From Candidatus Tectomicrobia bacterium (lineage in GTDB: Bacteria > UBA8248): a DNA stretch of 64,000 nt. The notes below the pieces were generated by a model. That model was not told the DNA's origin and did no database searches. It saw only the letters and a list, made by a program, of their open reading frames with translations. The stretch covers positions 10,673 through 74,672 of the forward strand of contig JACPUR010000018.1 in NCBI GenBank assembly GCA_016192135.1. Direction: 5' to 3'. Shown here piece by piece: positions 33,685 through 42,227 of the stretch. Positions within the stretch are counted from its first letter, which is position 1; the number at the start of each line of letters is the position of its first letter. Position numbers and translations under genes: made by a program.

Positions 33685-35057
33685 CGCGCGAGCCCAGAAT
33701 CGGCTCTGCCCTCGGAGACGGGCCGGCCCGCTTCACGGCCGAGGAGGCCCAGGGCCTCCTCGGCCGCCCGCTCTCCGCTCCGCACCGCCCCCTCCGCCGT
33801 GGCCGGGAGACCCGTGGCCGTCCAGTCCCCGGCGAGGAGGAGCCCCCGCGCCGGGGTCACCGGCCCGGGGCGGAATTCCTGCTCCTCCCAGCCGTTCGCC
33901 CAGGTCGCCGCCCGCTCCCGCACCACCCTCGCGCGCACCACCCGCCGCCCGGGCAGGAGCCTCCCCGCCGCCTCGCGCGCCGAGGCCTCGGCCTCCCCGC
34001 GCGGGAGCGCCGCCACCGAGTCCTCTCCCCCGGCCAGAAGGCAGACCGGGCCTTCGCTCCCGTAGGGGCGGAACAGCCAGTGCCAGGGCTCCCCGGCCAG
34101 GGCCTCGAAGGCAGGCCCCGGGCAGGGCCCGTCCAGCCACAGGTAGGCGCTCGCGATGGGTGAGGGCCGCAGGCGCCGGAGGTCCCGGAATGGGCGCTCT
34201 CCCCGCCAGGCCTCGGGCAGCAGGGGGCCCAGCGCCGGGGGGGGGACGGCGGCCACGACCGCCGCCGCTTCCACGAATTCCCCGTCCATGAGCCTCACCC
34301 CGCGCACCGAGCCTCCGCCGATCTCGACTTCCCGCACCGGCCTCCCCCGGTCCACCCGCCCGCCCAGGCGCTCGAGGGCGGCCCCGGCCCGGTCCGCCCA
34401 GAAGGCGCCGAGGGGCGAGGGCGGCACGGCCAGCGACGCCCCGCCCGGACCCTCGCGGAAGGCCTCCCGCGCCACCCGGGCGAAGAGGGCGGCGCTCCCC
34501 GCGTCCAGCGGGAGGTTCAGCACGGCGCGCGCGAAGGGCTCCCAGAACCAGGCGCGGGCCTCCCTTCCCTGGCCGAGCCCGTCCAGCATGGCGGCGACGG
34601 AGCCTCCCGCCCCGCCTCCCGCGAGGAGCCGGCGGAGGCCGCGCGCGATCTCGAGCCTCGCCCCGAGCCCGGGGCCCCGCCAGCGCAGCAGCGCCAGCGC
34701 CTGGCGCAACCTCCCCCCCTCCGGCGGGAAGGCGAGGCGCGGCAGGCGCACTCCTCCCCGGTCCGCCGCGCGGAACGGGATGTCCAGCGCGGGAGGGAAA
34801 CGCAGCTCCGCCCCCGCCCGCCCCAGGAAGGCGCGCAGGGCGGGGTTGGCCGCCATGACGAGGTGGGGCCCCCAGTCGAGGTCGAGGCCGGATCCGGGAT
34901 CGCGGAAGCTCGATGCCCGGCCGCCCAGGCGCCGGCCCGCCTCGAACAGCCGCACCGGGACGCCGCGCTCCGCCAGGCGGAGGGCCGCCGAGAGGCCGGC
35001 GAACCCGGCGCCCACGACGACGGCGGCCCCGCGCGGGGGAGGAACGCCCCGAGTCAC
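33681..35057 (-). CDS. hpnE: Hydroxysqualene dehydroxylase (FAD-dependent)
   Basis: A 458-residue flavoprotein that reduces hydroxysqualene to squalene for hopanoid synthesis. The FAD motif AAVVVGAGFAGLSAALRLAE is followed by LFEAGRRLGGRASSF, and the C-terminal FAD contact LLLAGDWTATGLPATAEGAV is intact. The start is GTG 35057 in four-base overlap with the upstream HpnC/HpnD fusion gene, so the two are coupled and form the full presqualene-to-squalene route. The longer open frame upstream lies wholly within that fusion gene in another frame. Its stop overlaps the convergent remnant's stop in a CTAG. Confidence 0.88.
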   Translation of the reverse strand: MTRGVPPPRGAAVVVGAGFAGLSAALRLAERGVPVRLFEAGRRLGGRASSFRDPGSGLDLDWGPHLVMAANPALRAFLGRAGAELRFPPALDIPFRAADRGGVRLPRLAFPPEGGRLRQALALLRWRGPGLGARLEIARGLRRLLAGGGAGGSVAAMLDGLGQGREARAWFWEPFARAVLNLPLDAGSAALFARVAREAFREGPGGASLAVPPSPLGAFWADRAGAALERLGGRVDRGRPVREVEIGGGSVRGVRLMDGEFVEAAAVVAAVPPPALGPLLPEAWRGERPFRDLRRLRPSPIASAYLWLDGPCPGPAFEALAGEPWHWLFRPYGSEGPVCLLAGGEDSVAALPRGEAEASAREAAGRLLPGRRVVRARVVRERAATWANGWEEQEFRPGPVTPARGLLLAGDWTATGLPATAEGAVRSGERAAEEALGLLGREAGRPVSEGRADSGLAR

Positions 35058-37234
35058 CGTTCCCAGTAGCAGTGGAAGGCTTCGAGGAGCTTGGACGCGG
35101 TCGAGAGGGGCGGGCGCCAGGGAGCCGGTGGGAAGCCGGCGGCGTCCATCTCCTCGAGCAGCCGGCGGTAGATGCGGCCCATGAGCCGGGCGGGGAAGAG
35201 CTTGTCCTTCGCGTCGGCGGGAAGATGCCCGTCCGCCTCCCGGTAGAACGCGCGGGCGCGATCCGCCTGGAAGCGGAGGAGCGCCACGACGCGCTCGTCG
35301 TAATCCCCGCGGCGGAAGGCGCCGGCGTCCACCCCGAAGCGCTCCAGGTCCTCCCGCGGGAGGTAGAGCCGCCCCGCCTGGGCGTCCCGCCACACGTCGC
35401 GCAGGATGTTGGTAAGCTGGAGGGCGACCCCCAGGGCGCGGGCGTAGCGCTCCGCCGCCCCGGTGCGCACCCCGAAGACGCCCAGGCAGGCCAGCCCCAC
35501 CGCCGAGGCCACCTTCTCGCAATAGGCCTCCAGGGCCGCGAAGTCCGCGAAGGGCCTTCCTTCGAGGTCCATCTCCACCCCCTCGCACACCGCGCGCAGG
35601 TGGCGGAGGGGGATGCCGAAGGCGGCGTCGGCGCGGGCGAGCTCCCGGAGGATGGGGTGGCGGCGCCCCCCCTCGTGGAAGCGCGCGAGGTCCTCCTGCC
35701 AGCAGGCGAGGCGGCGGCGCTTCGCCTCGGGCGCCCCCGGCGAATCGGCGATGTCGTCCACCACCCGGCAGAAGGCGTAGATGGCGTTCAGGGCGCGGCG
35801 GCGGTCGCGCGGCAGGGCGAAGAAGGCGAGGCGGAAGTTCGAGCGGCTCCGCCGCACCACCCAGCGGCAGTGGCGCGCCTCGGCCCGCTCCTGCCGGGCG
35901 GCGTCCGCGCGGCGGGCCAGGCGGCCCGCGGGCAGGAAGGCCGCCGCGAGGCAGGCCGCCCTGTCCCCGGGGCCGAGGCGGGGCGCCCCGCGCAGCACAT
36001 CGAAGGAGGCCCGCTCGATGGCGTCGAGCGCCGCCGCCCCGCCCCGCCAGATGGCCCGGAGCTCCCGGCCCAGCCGCCCCCGAACCCTGGCGAGCGGGGG
36101 GAGCCCCCGGATCAGCAGGGCGCGGACCCGCCCCGCCTCGAAGACCATGAGCGCCCGGAGGGCCGGGCCCGCCGACTCCCCGCCCAGCTCCTCCTCGTCC
36201 ACGCCGAAGGCCCGGAGGTCCTCCTGGGGGAGATAGACGACGCCCCGGAGGTAATCGGCCTTCACGTCCTGCAGATGGTTGGCGAGCTGGAGGGCGGTGC
36301 AGACGGCGTCCGAGGCGCGGAGCGTCTCGTCGTCCTTGAGCCCCCACATCTCCAGGATGATCCGCCCCACCGGATCGGCGGAGCGGCGGCAGTAGTCGAG
36401 GAGGGAGGCGTAGTCCGGGTAGCGCGCGACCTCCACGTCCTGCCGGAAGGCCGAGAGAAGATCGCGGAAGGGCCGGAGGGAGAGGCGGCCCGCCCGGAGG
36501 GTTTCGGCGAGGGCGGCGAAGAGGCCCTCCCCCTTCCCCTCGGCCGCCGCCTCGAGCCTCCGCTCCATCTCCTCCAGGAGCGCGAGACGCTCCCCGGCGG
36601 GGGCGGCGCCGTCGGCGATGTCGTCGGCGGCCCGGGCGAAGGCGTAGACCGCCGCGACGTGCGGGCGCATCCGGACGGGAAGGAGCCAGGAGGCGACGGG
36701 GAAGTTCTCGTAGTGGAAGGCCGCCTGCTCCATGCAGCGCCGGAAGGCCTCCGCCCGCTCCTCTCCCCCGGCCTCCGCCCGCCGCGCCTTCCCGGCGAAG
36801 GAGGCGCTCCCGTTGGCCGCCCCATCCCCGCGGGCGCCTTCCTCGCGCAGCGCCTGGATGAGCGGGGCGTCCGCCGGGAGGAACTCGAACTGGCCGAGCC
36901 GGGCCGGGCGGACCCAGGCATGGCCGGCCACGCCGTGGTCCTTTCCCTCGCCCGCCTTCCACGCGCAGTCGTAGAAGCGGAGGTGGACCGTCCGGTCCGG
37001 GTAGGCGTGGCGGGTCTCCCAGCGCAGGGAGCCCACCTCGACCTCCACCTCCAGTTCCTCGCGCAGCTCCCGCGCCAGGGCCTCTTCGGGGGACTCGCCG
37101 TTCTCGACCTTCCCGCCCGGGAACTCCCAGAGGCCCGCCAGGTGTTTCCCCTCGGGGCGCCGGCAGATGAGGATCTCCTCCCCCCTGCGGACGACGGCCG
37201 CGACCACTTCGAGGGCTTCGGGTTCGATCTTCAT
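35054..37234 (-). CDS. hpnCD: Nudix-HpnC-HpnD fusion (squalene synthesis)
   Basis: One uninterrupted 726-residue gene with three domains. Residues 1-130: MutT-type Nudix hydrolase, with box GGKVENGESPEEALARELRE-EL. Residues about 159-437: HpnC-type squalene/phytoene synthase, with Asp motifs ARAADDIAD (about 201-208) and HLQDVKAD. Residues about 445-726: HpnD-type synthase, with CRVVDDIAD (about 489-497) and NILRDVWRDAQAGRLYLPRE. HpnD makes presqualene diphosphate from two farnesyl diphosphates and HpnC converts it to hydroxysqualene, so both steps lie on one chain. The Nudix part may only be a housekeeping (8-oxo-dGTP) enzyme captured by fusion, or may act on prenyl diphosphates; this is open. 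It is directly coupled to hpnE. The ribosome site is weak. Confidence 0.85.
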   Translation of the reverse strand: MKIEPEALEVVAAVVRRGEEILICRRPEGKHLAGLWEFPGGKVENGESPEEALARELREELEVEVEVGSLRWETRHAYPDRTVHLRFYDCAWKAGEGKDHGVAGHAWVRPARLGQFEFLPADAPLIQALREEGARGDGAANGSASFAGKARRAEAGGEERAEAFRRCMEQAAFHYENFPVASWLLPVRMRPHVAAVYAFARAADDIADGAAPAGERLALLEEMERRLEAAAEGKGEGLFAALAETLRAGRLSLRPFRDLLSAFRQDVEVARYPDYASLLDYCRRSADPVGRIILEMWGLKDDETLRASDAVCTALQLANHLQDVKADYLRGVVYLPQEDLRAFGVDEEELGGESAGPALRALMVFEAGRVRALLIRGLPPLARVRGRLGRELRAIWRGGAAALDAIERASFDVLRGAPRLGPGDRAACLAAAFLPAGRLARRADAARQERAEARHCRWVVRRSRSNFRLAFFALPRDRRRALNAIYAFCRVVDDIADSPGAPEAKRRRLACWQEDLARFHEGGRRHPILRELARADAAFGIPLRHLRAVCEGVEMDLEGRPFADFAALEAYCEKVASAVGLACLGVFGVRTGAAERYARALGVALQLTNILRDVWRDAQAGRLYLPREDLERFGVDAGAFRRGDYDERVVALLRFQADRARAFYREADGHLPADAKDKLFPARLMGRIYRRLLEEMDAAGFPPAPWRPPLSTASKLLEAFHCYWER

Positions 37235-37263
37235 CGGATTCCCAAAAGGGTTGAACCTTCCGC

Positions 37264-38034
37264 CTATTCAGCCAGCGGCGCCAGCCGGGTTTCGAATATG
37301 GCCGGCTCGGCCTGGCGGAGCGCCTCGTCCAGCTCGATCTGGCTCTCGTAGCGGGCCGGAGGAAGGGTGAAGCCCGGGAACAAGAGCTGCATCGCCGCGG
37401 CCTGGAACGGCCAGGGGGCGATCTCCAGGGCTCCCTCGCGGGTCAGGCAGATCTTCATCCCGCCCCGCGTCAGGAACTGGACCTCCCCCGGGGGGGGCGA
37501 TATCTCGGGCGCCCGGCACGCGATCAGGGAAAGGGTATCACACACCCGGAGGAGCCGTGCCGCCTCGTCCTTCAGGGAGGCCTCTTGGGGGCTGCTTTCC
37601 CTGAGCAACGCCTTCCGGCGCTCGCGCTCCTCCTCGGCGAAGCGGTCCAGCAGGGCCAGGTCCTCCTCGGGCGCGCCGGGGAGCGCCGCCTCCGCCAGCG
37701 AGGTGAAATGGAGGCTCACGAGGTAGCCCGAAAAGGGGCTGTGCGCCTCGCAGAAACGGATGCCCTCGGTCCAGGTGGAGACCGCCTCCTCCGCCGTCGC
37801 GGCGAAGAAGCTCTGGGGCAGGCCCGTCGCCAGGTCGATGCGGGGGGCGCTGTCGAGGCGGCACCAGCCGACGTCGTGGTTGTCGGCGGCGAAAAACAGG
37901 GAGTCGAGCAGGGCCGTTGGAAGGGCGGGGAGGGAGGGGGTGCCCTGCCAGCGGCGGACCAGGGTGCCCGCCGCGCGCGCGTGATCGTGCTGATGGATGA
38001 GCTGCACGCCTTCGCGCACGGGCCGGATGATCAT
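37264..38034 (-). CDS. DUF3891 family protein
   Basis: A 256-residue protein matching DUF3891: MIIRPVREGVQLIHQHDHAR, FFAADNHDVGW, CEAHSPFSGYLVSLHFTSLA and VCDTLSLIACRAPE. The several His/Asp residues (HQHDHA, DNHD) resemble a metal-binding hydrolase-like site, but the family's activity is unknown. It ends 29 bases before the Nudix-HpnCD gene on the same strand, so it may lead that operon. Confidence 0.82.
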   Translation of the reverse strand: MIIRPVREGVQLIHQHDHARAAGTLVRRWQGTPSLPALPTALLDSLFFAADNHDVGWCRLDSAPRIDLATGLPQSFFAATAEEAVSTWTEGIRFCEAHSPFSGYLVSLHFTSLAEAALPGAPEEDLALLDRFAEEERERRKALLRESSPQEASLKDEAARLLRVCDTLSLIACRAPEISPPPGEVQFLTRGGMKICLTREGALEIAPWPFQAAAMQLLFPGFTLPPARYESQIELDEALRQAEPAIFETRLAPLAE

Positions 38035-38499
38035 GGAGCCGCCTCGCTCGCCGCGGCCGGGGCCGGGGCGACGGGATGGAGGGTGCCAAGGGATACCCGG
38101 GCCGGGCCGGGAAGAAAAACCGACGGATGGAGGTTCACGCGCCCCTGGAGCCGGCGCCGGGCCACTTTAGCAAGGGCCCCCGGCGGGGACAAGGCGCCCG
38201 GCGCGGATCCATTCCCGCACCAGCAACAACCCTCCTCCACGGCCGCGGGGCCCGGGAACGCCGCCGCGGTGGAGGACGGGCGGCGCGGCCGAAGGCCGCT
38301 CCCCTGCCGAGCCGGTGCAGGTCAGGCCGGCGTAGGGGCGGTTCGCGAACCGCCCCTACGAAAATCACCCTCTGTCGTCCGTTCGCGTAGAGGCCGGCCC
38401 GAGCCCCTCCCTCCCCCCGGGCCTTGTCCCTGCCGGACCCCTGTGCTAGAAGCCGAACTTTGCGAAGCTCGCCTGCCCCGCGAGAGGAAGACCACGCGC
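38035..38499. other. 465-base gap with a palindromic repeat
   Basis: Divergent spacer between the DUF3891 gene and metX. The only clear structure is the palindrome at 38332-38359. I see no SAM or other riboswitch fold and no clear promoter box; open frames here are ordinary GC-rich chance frames. Confidence 0.5.
38332..38359. repeat. GTAGGGGC-type palindrome, core GGTTCGCGAACC
   Basis: A perfect 28-base palindrome, identical to the copy at 52364-52391. Confidence 0.85.
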
Positions 38500-39936
38500 A
38501 TGAGCACGCCCGCCCCCCATCTCCAGCCGGGCTCCGTCGGCCTGGTGGAGACGAAGCGCTATACGCTCCCCGGGCCCTTCCGCACCGAGTCGGGGCGGAC
38601 GCTCGGCGAGGTGACCGTAGCCTATGAGACCTACGGCCGCCTGAACGCCGCGGGCGACAACGCCGTCCTGATCATCCATGCCCTGACGGGCGACGCCCAC
38701 GCGGCCGGCTGCCACGCCCCGGACGATCCCCGCCCCGGCTGGTGGGACCCCATGATCGGCCCGGGCAAGGCCCTCGACACGGCCCGGTACTTCGTCGTCT
38801 GCACGAACAACCTGGGCGGCTGCTCGGGCACCACCGGCCCCGCCTCCACCGACCCGGCCACGGGCCGGCCCTTCGGGATGCGTTTTCCGGTCGTGACGGT
38901 GGAGGACACCGTCCGCCTCCAGAAGCTCCTCCTGGACGCGCTGGGGGTGAAGCGGCTGCGGACGGTGGTGGGGGGCTCCCTCGCGGGGATGCAGACCCTG
39001 GAGTGGGGGCTGCGCTACAGCGCCTTCTGCGACTCCATCATCCCCGTGGCGGGGGCGGCGCGGCTCACCCCGATGGGGATCGCCTGGGACAAGATCGGCC
39101 GCTCGGCCATCATGGCCGACAACAACTGGATGGGCGGCGACTACCCCCCCGGCGCGGGACCCAAGCAAGGCCTGAGCGTGGCGCGCATGATCGGCCACAT
39201 CACCTACCTGAGCGGCGTCATCATGGGGCACAAGTTCGGCCGGCGGGTGCGGGACGAGGGGCGGCTCCTCGAGGACGTGAACGCGCGCTTCGAGGTGGAG
39301 AGCTACCTGGAGCACCAGGGGGGGAAGTTCGTCGACCGCTTCGACGCCAACTCCTACATCTACCTCTCGCGCATGATGGACCTCTACGACTCCGCCGCGG
39401 GCTGGCCGAGCCTGGAGGCCTCGCTGGAGCGCCTCCGGACGAAGTGCATGCTCGTGTGCTTCATCTCGGACTGGCTCTACCCGCCCCAGTGCAGCATCCA
39501 GATCGCCGAGGCGCTGCAGCGCCTGGGGCGCGAGGTCGAGCTCCACACGGTGGAGTCCACCTACGGGCACGACGCCTTTCTGGTGCAGTACGATCAGCTC
39601 ACCCGCATCGTCGGCGACTTCCTCCGCCGCGTGGAGCGGGGCGGCCCCGTCGGCCTGGGCGCCCTCCCCGTCCCCGCCGGGACCCGCCGGTTCGTCTTCA
39701 CCTTCCCGAGGGACGAGGTGCGCAAGCCCGTCCTCTGGGAGCTGGGGCGGAAGTTCCCCATCGCCATCAACATCATCCAGGGGGACGTGAGTACCGAGTC
39801 CGGCTGGCAGGTCTGCGAGATCGACGGCTCGGAGGCGGACATCGCCCGGGCGGCCGCCTACATGCGCGAGCGCGGCATCTGGGTGGACCCGGGGGGCATC
39901 GACCCCATCGACCACGACCGGGCCGAGGTGGTATAA
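38500..39936 (+). CDS. metX: Homoserine O-acetyltransferase with C-terminal NIL domain
   Basis: A 478-residue protein, about 100 residues longer than usual MetX. Residues 1-385 are the alpha/beta-hydrolase acyltransferase that activates homoserine for methionine synthesis: nucleophile loop VVGGSLAGMQTLEWG (Ser near 158), NNLGGCSGTTGPAS and the His-containing ESTYGHDAFL. Residues about 398-470 (RFVFTFPRDEVRKPVLWELG, ending MRERGIWV) look like a NIL domain, the ligand-sensing module of methionine ABC transporter ATPases. A methionine feedback role is therefore plausible. In this superfamily acetyl versus succinyl specificity is not fixed by these motifs. Confidence 0.87.
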   Translation: MSTPAPHLQPGSVGLVETKRYTLPGPFRTESGRTLGEVTVAYETYGRLNAAGDNAVLIIHALTGDAHAAGCHAPDDPRPGWWDPMIGPGKALDTARYFVVCTNNLGGCSGTTGPASTDPATGRPFGMRFPVVTVEDTVRLQKLLLDALGVKRLRTVVGGSLAGMQTLEWGLRYSAFCDSIIPVAGAARLTPMGIAWDKIGRSAIMADNNWMGGDYPPGAGPKQGLSVARMIGHITYLSGVIMGHKFGRRVRDEGRLLEDVNARFEVESYLEHQGGKFVDRFDANSYIYLSRMMDLYDSAAGWPSLEASLERLRTKCMLVCFISDWLYPPQCSIQIAEALQRLGREVELHTVESTYGHDAFLVQYDQLTRIVGDFLRRVERGGPVGLGALPVPAGTRRFVFTFPRDEVRKPVLWELGRKFPIAINIIQGDVSTESGWQVCEIDGSEADIARAAAYMRERGIWVDPGGIDPIDHDRAEVV

Positions 39937-40023
39937 ACCGGGAATCCGGACAGGCGCGCGGCGGCCCCACCCGGCGGCGGGAAGGCCCCTGCCCGCCTTT
40001 GGAGCCCCTTCGAGGAGGAGCGG

Positions 40024-40656
40024 ATGAGCCAGCTGGAAGAACCCATCATCGTCGTCAAGTACTCCGACTTCACCTGACCCTACTGCTACGTGGCCACCGT
40101 GGGTGGCTCCCCGATCCTGGAGAAGGATCCCGACGTGAAGGTGGAGTGGGTGAGCTGGGAAGGGCGGCCCCCCGGCGCCCCGTTCGCGCCCTATACCCCC
40201 GAAAAGCGGCTCGAGAACTACGAGAAGGTCCACAAGCCCCTGGCGCAGAAGTACGGGGTGCCCATCGGCCCCGCCGGGAAGAACCTCCGCACCACCAGCG
40301 CCCACCTCGCCACCTACTACGCCCGGGAGCGGGGGAAGCTCCGCGAGTTCCGCGACCGGGTGTACAAGGCGCGCTGGGTGGAGGATCTGGACCTGGAGAG
40401 CCCGGACGTTCTCGCCAAGCTGGGCGAGGAGGTCGGGCTGGACGGGGCGGAGATCAAGAAGGTGGTGGCCGGGCAGCGCTACCTCGCCCTCCTGCACAGC
40501 CAGCGCGCCCAGGGGAAGAGCCTCGGCATCTTCGGCATCCCCTCCTTCGCCGTGCGGGGGAAGATCTTCTGGGGGCAGGACGTGATCGAGGAGGTGCGCC
40601 AGGAGGTGGCCCGCCTCAAGCGGGAGCTCCTGGAGAAGCAGAAGCAGAGCGCCTGA
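40024..40656 (+). CDS. DsbA/FrnE-like thioredoxin-fold selenoprotein (UPYC)
   Basis: ATG 40024 follows GAGGAGG. The reading frame meets TGA at 40075-40077 (codon 18) and then runs to 40656. Around the UGA the product reads IIVVKYSDFT-U-PYCYVAT, the standard DsbA/FrnE first strand and active site with Sec in place of the first Cys (CPYC to UPYC). The rest is a typical thioredoxin-fold protein with helical insertion (KPLAQKYGVPIGPAGKNLRT) and cis-Pro loop IFGIPSFAVRGKIFWGQD. Total 210 residues with Sec. No signal peptide, so it acts in the cytoplasm as a dithiol/selenol oxidoreductase or isomerase. A SECIS-like hairpin starts 15 bases after the UGA. A strong terminator follows. Confidence 0.82.
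40093..40107 (+). promoter_or_regulatory. Putative SECIS hairpin
   Basis: GCCACC (40093-40098) and GGTGGC (40102-40107) form a perfect stem with GTG loop, beginning 15 bases after the UGA, so the loop lies about 22 bases from it. The stem base sequence GGCCAC is at the same offset as in the selenoprotein gene at 15559-16212. Confidence 0.65.
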
Positions 40657-40678
40657 GCCGCGGCGTTAGAAACCAAAG

Positions 40679-40705
40679 GGGCCCCGGAGACGGGGCCCTT
40701 TTTTT
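40679..40705 (+). terminator. Intrinsic terminator
   Basis: GGGCCCC and GGGGCCC pair around GGAGAC and are followed by seven T; directly behind the UPYC selenoprotein gene. Confidence 0.92.
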
Positions 40706-40754
40706 CGTGATCTACGGACGCAATGGCGCGGCGGACACCGCTTTGCCTATCGGG

Positions 40755-40930
40755 AATGGAATCTCTTCTCCCTCCCCCTCCGGGGAGGACCCAAGAACCG
40801 GTGGAGTAAAGTGCCACCCATGTGCCCGGTCTGATCTGTCACCCATGTGGCAGGTTGCACAGTGGGGGAGCACCGCCAGGGGCATCTCCCTCCCCCTACC
40901 CCCTCCCGGAAGGGAGGAGAAAATTCAAAT
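40755..40930. repeat. CT-rich interspersed repeats and a CACCCATGTG pair
   Basis: Contains two CTCCCTCCCC/GGGAGG-type elements flanking CACCCATGTG copies at 40815 and 40840 (25-base spacing). A related CT-rich element lies at 44512-44605. These resemble leftover ends of mobile elements, which I cannot confirm. Confidence 0.5.
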
Positions 40931-40952
40931 GCGCCTTGAGATTGGCGAACCG

Positions 40953-41345
40953 CTATCCAGGAATCAGCACCACCGCCTCGATCTCGACGATGTCGTCCTG
41001 GTTGAGGGCGCGGACCTCGACGATGGTGCGGGCGGGAAGATCCTTCCCGAAATATTCCTCGAACAGGCGGTTCACGGCCGGCCGGTGGGCCTTCATGTCG
41101 GTGACGTAGACCGTGGTGGTGAGGAAGCCGGCCATCGAGGCCCCGGCCGCCTCGGCGATGGCCTTGAGATTCTCGAGCGCCTGCCGCGCGCGGGCCTCGA
41201 TGCGTGGTTCGGTGAGTTCCCCGGTGGCCGGGACGATGCCCCGCTGCCCGGCGATGAAGAGGAGGTTCCCGGCCCGGCGGGCCTGGGCGAAGGGCCCCGT
41301 GGGTGCCGGCGCCCGGGGGGTGGAGACGGTCTCGGGATGCGTCAA
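40953..41345 (-). CDS. RidA family (YjgF/YER057c/UK114) protein
   Basis: A 130-residue RidA-family protein. The pattern GPFAQARRAGNLLFIAGQRG, ARQALENLKAIAEAAGASMA, TTVYVTDM and ARTIVEVRALNQDDIVEIEA is typical. The active-site Arg for imine deaminase activity in RidA proper lies in the segment around PARTIVEV and is present, so hydrolysis of reactive enamines/imines is possible. Placement between a CT-rich repeat and a short gene gives no further clue. Confidence 0.87.
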   Translation of the reverse strand: MTHPETVSTPRAPAPTGPFAQARRAGNLLFIAGQRGIVPATGELTEPRIEARARQALENLKAIAEAAGASMAGFLTTTVYVTDMKAHRPAVNRLFEEYFGKDLPARTIVEVRALNQDDIVEIEAVVLIPG

Positions 41346-41367
41346 GCGCGCGTCCGGGGCGGAGAGG

Positions 41368-41595
41368 CTATTTCTTCTTCGCCTTGGCCGGAGCCTCGGC
41401 CGGGAAGGCGACCTTGAGCCACTGCTGGGCGAACAGGGCCGCGGTGTCCGCGTCCTTGCCGGGGATGAAGGCGATGGGCTCGGGCGGCCGGCTCCCGTCC
41501 GGCTCGGTCATGTAGAGGTCCCCGCCGGGGCCGTACAGGTCGTGCCGGCGGGGCTCCAGGATGTATCTCACCCCGTTGTGCGTCAACTCGGGCAT
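41368..41595 (-). CDS. Small hypothetical protein
   Basis: A 75-residue protein (MPELTHNGVRYILEPRRHDL) with a lysine-rich tail (KAKKK). Not recognised. It lies 22 bases upstream of the RidA gene on the same strand and may be cotranscribed with it. Confidence 0.55.
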   Translation of the reverse strand: MPELTHNGVRYILEPRRHDLYGPGGDLYMTEPDGSRPPEPIAFIPGKDADTAALFAQQWLKVAFPAEAPAKAKKK

Positions 41596-41754
41596 GTCGC
41601 GCTTCTTCCTCCGCGAAAGGCCATGAACGGGCGGATGAACCGCCCCGGGAGCGGGGGCAATATAACGAAAGGCCGTTCCCCCGTAAACCCAGGCCCCGCC
41701 CCCCCCTTCCCGGCTTGAACCCCGCCGGGCGTTATGATAAAGCGCTTGGAGCTT

Positions 41755-41829
41755 GGGCCGTTAACTCAGCGGAAGAGTGCCATCCTCACACGGTGGAAGT
41801 CGCTGGTTCGAATCCAGCACGGCCCACCA
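41755..41829 (+). tRNA. tRNA-Val (anticodon CAC)
   Basis: A full cloverleaf: acceptor GGGCCGT/ACGGCCC, D stem ACTC/GAGT, anticodon stem CCATC/GGTGG with loop CTCACAC (anticodon CAC, reading GTG), T stem GCTGG/CCAGC with loop TTCGAAT, discriminator A and an encoded CCA. It is the only tRNA seen in the window and shows no sign of prophage insertion. Confidence 0.93.
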
Positions 41830-42227
41830 CGCCTTCCTCCCTCGCGGCATCCGGAAATCCACGCCTCCCCCGGCCGGCCCCCGGATTCGAGGAGCGTTTT
41901 GCGCGCGGCGCGTGTTTGAGGGGATGAGGCCTGCGAGCGTGCGGCTCCGCCCGCGCCGCCAAAAACGATGCTTCCGTCCGGGATTCCGGTTCGGGTCTTA
42001 TTCGGATTGATTCGGCGCCCTTGGACCTTCAGAATGGAGGCTGGGTTCCCGCCGTGAACCCGCCGCTTCTCCTCATCGTTCCGAGGCCGTGGAAGTCTAT
42101 GCAGGCCGCCGCGAGCCAGCCCTGGCACATGCTGGGGCCGGAGGGAGATTGCCTCTCCCCCTGGCCGGCCCCATGCGCTTCCGTCCCGTTTCCGACCCTC
42201 CCCGCCCGCCCCGGCGCCTGATCCGGC
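41830..42227. other. 398-base gap without a recognised gene
   Basis: Between the tRNA and the permease. No clear promoter, hairpin or conserved frame is visible; the short frames here have no ribosome sites. Confidence 0.5.

Noticed and set aside
35058-36962. Long minus-strand open frame extending hpnE upstream
   Set aside because: It lies entirely within the Nudix-HpnC-HpnD gene in another frame and is Gly/Arg/Pro-rich shadow sequence.
38035-38499. SAM riboswitch before metX
   Set aside because: No recognisable SAM-I/II stem pattern; only the intergenic palindrome is seen.
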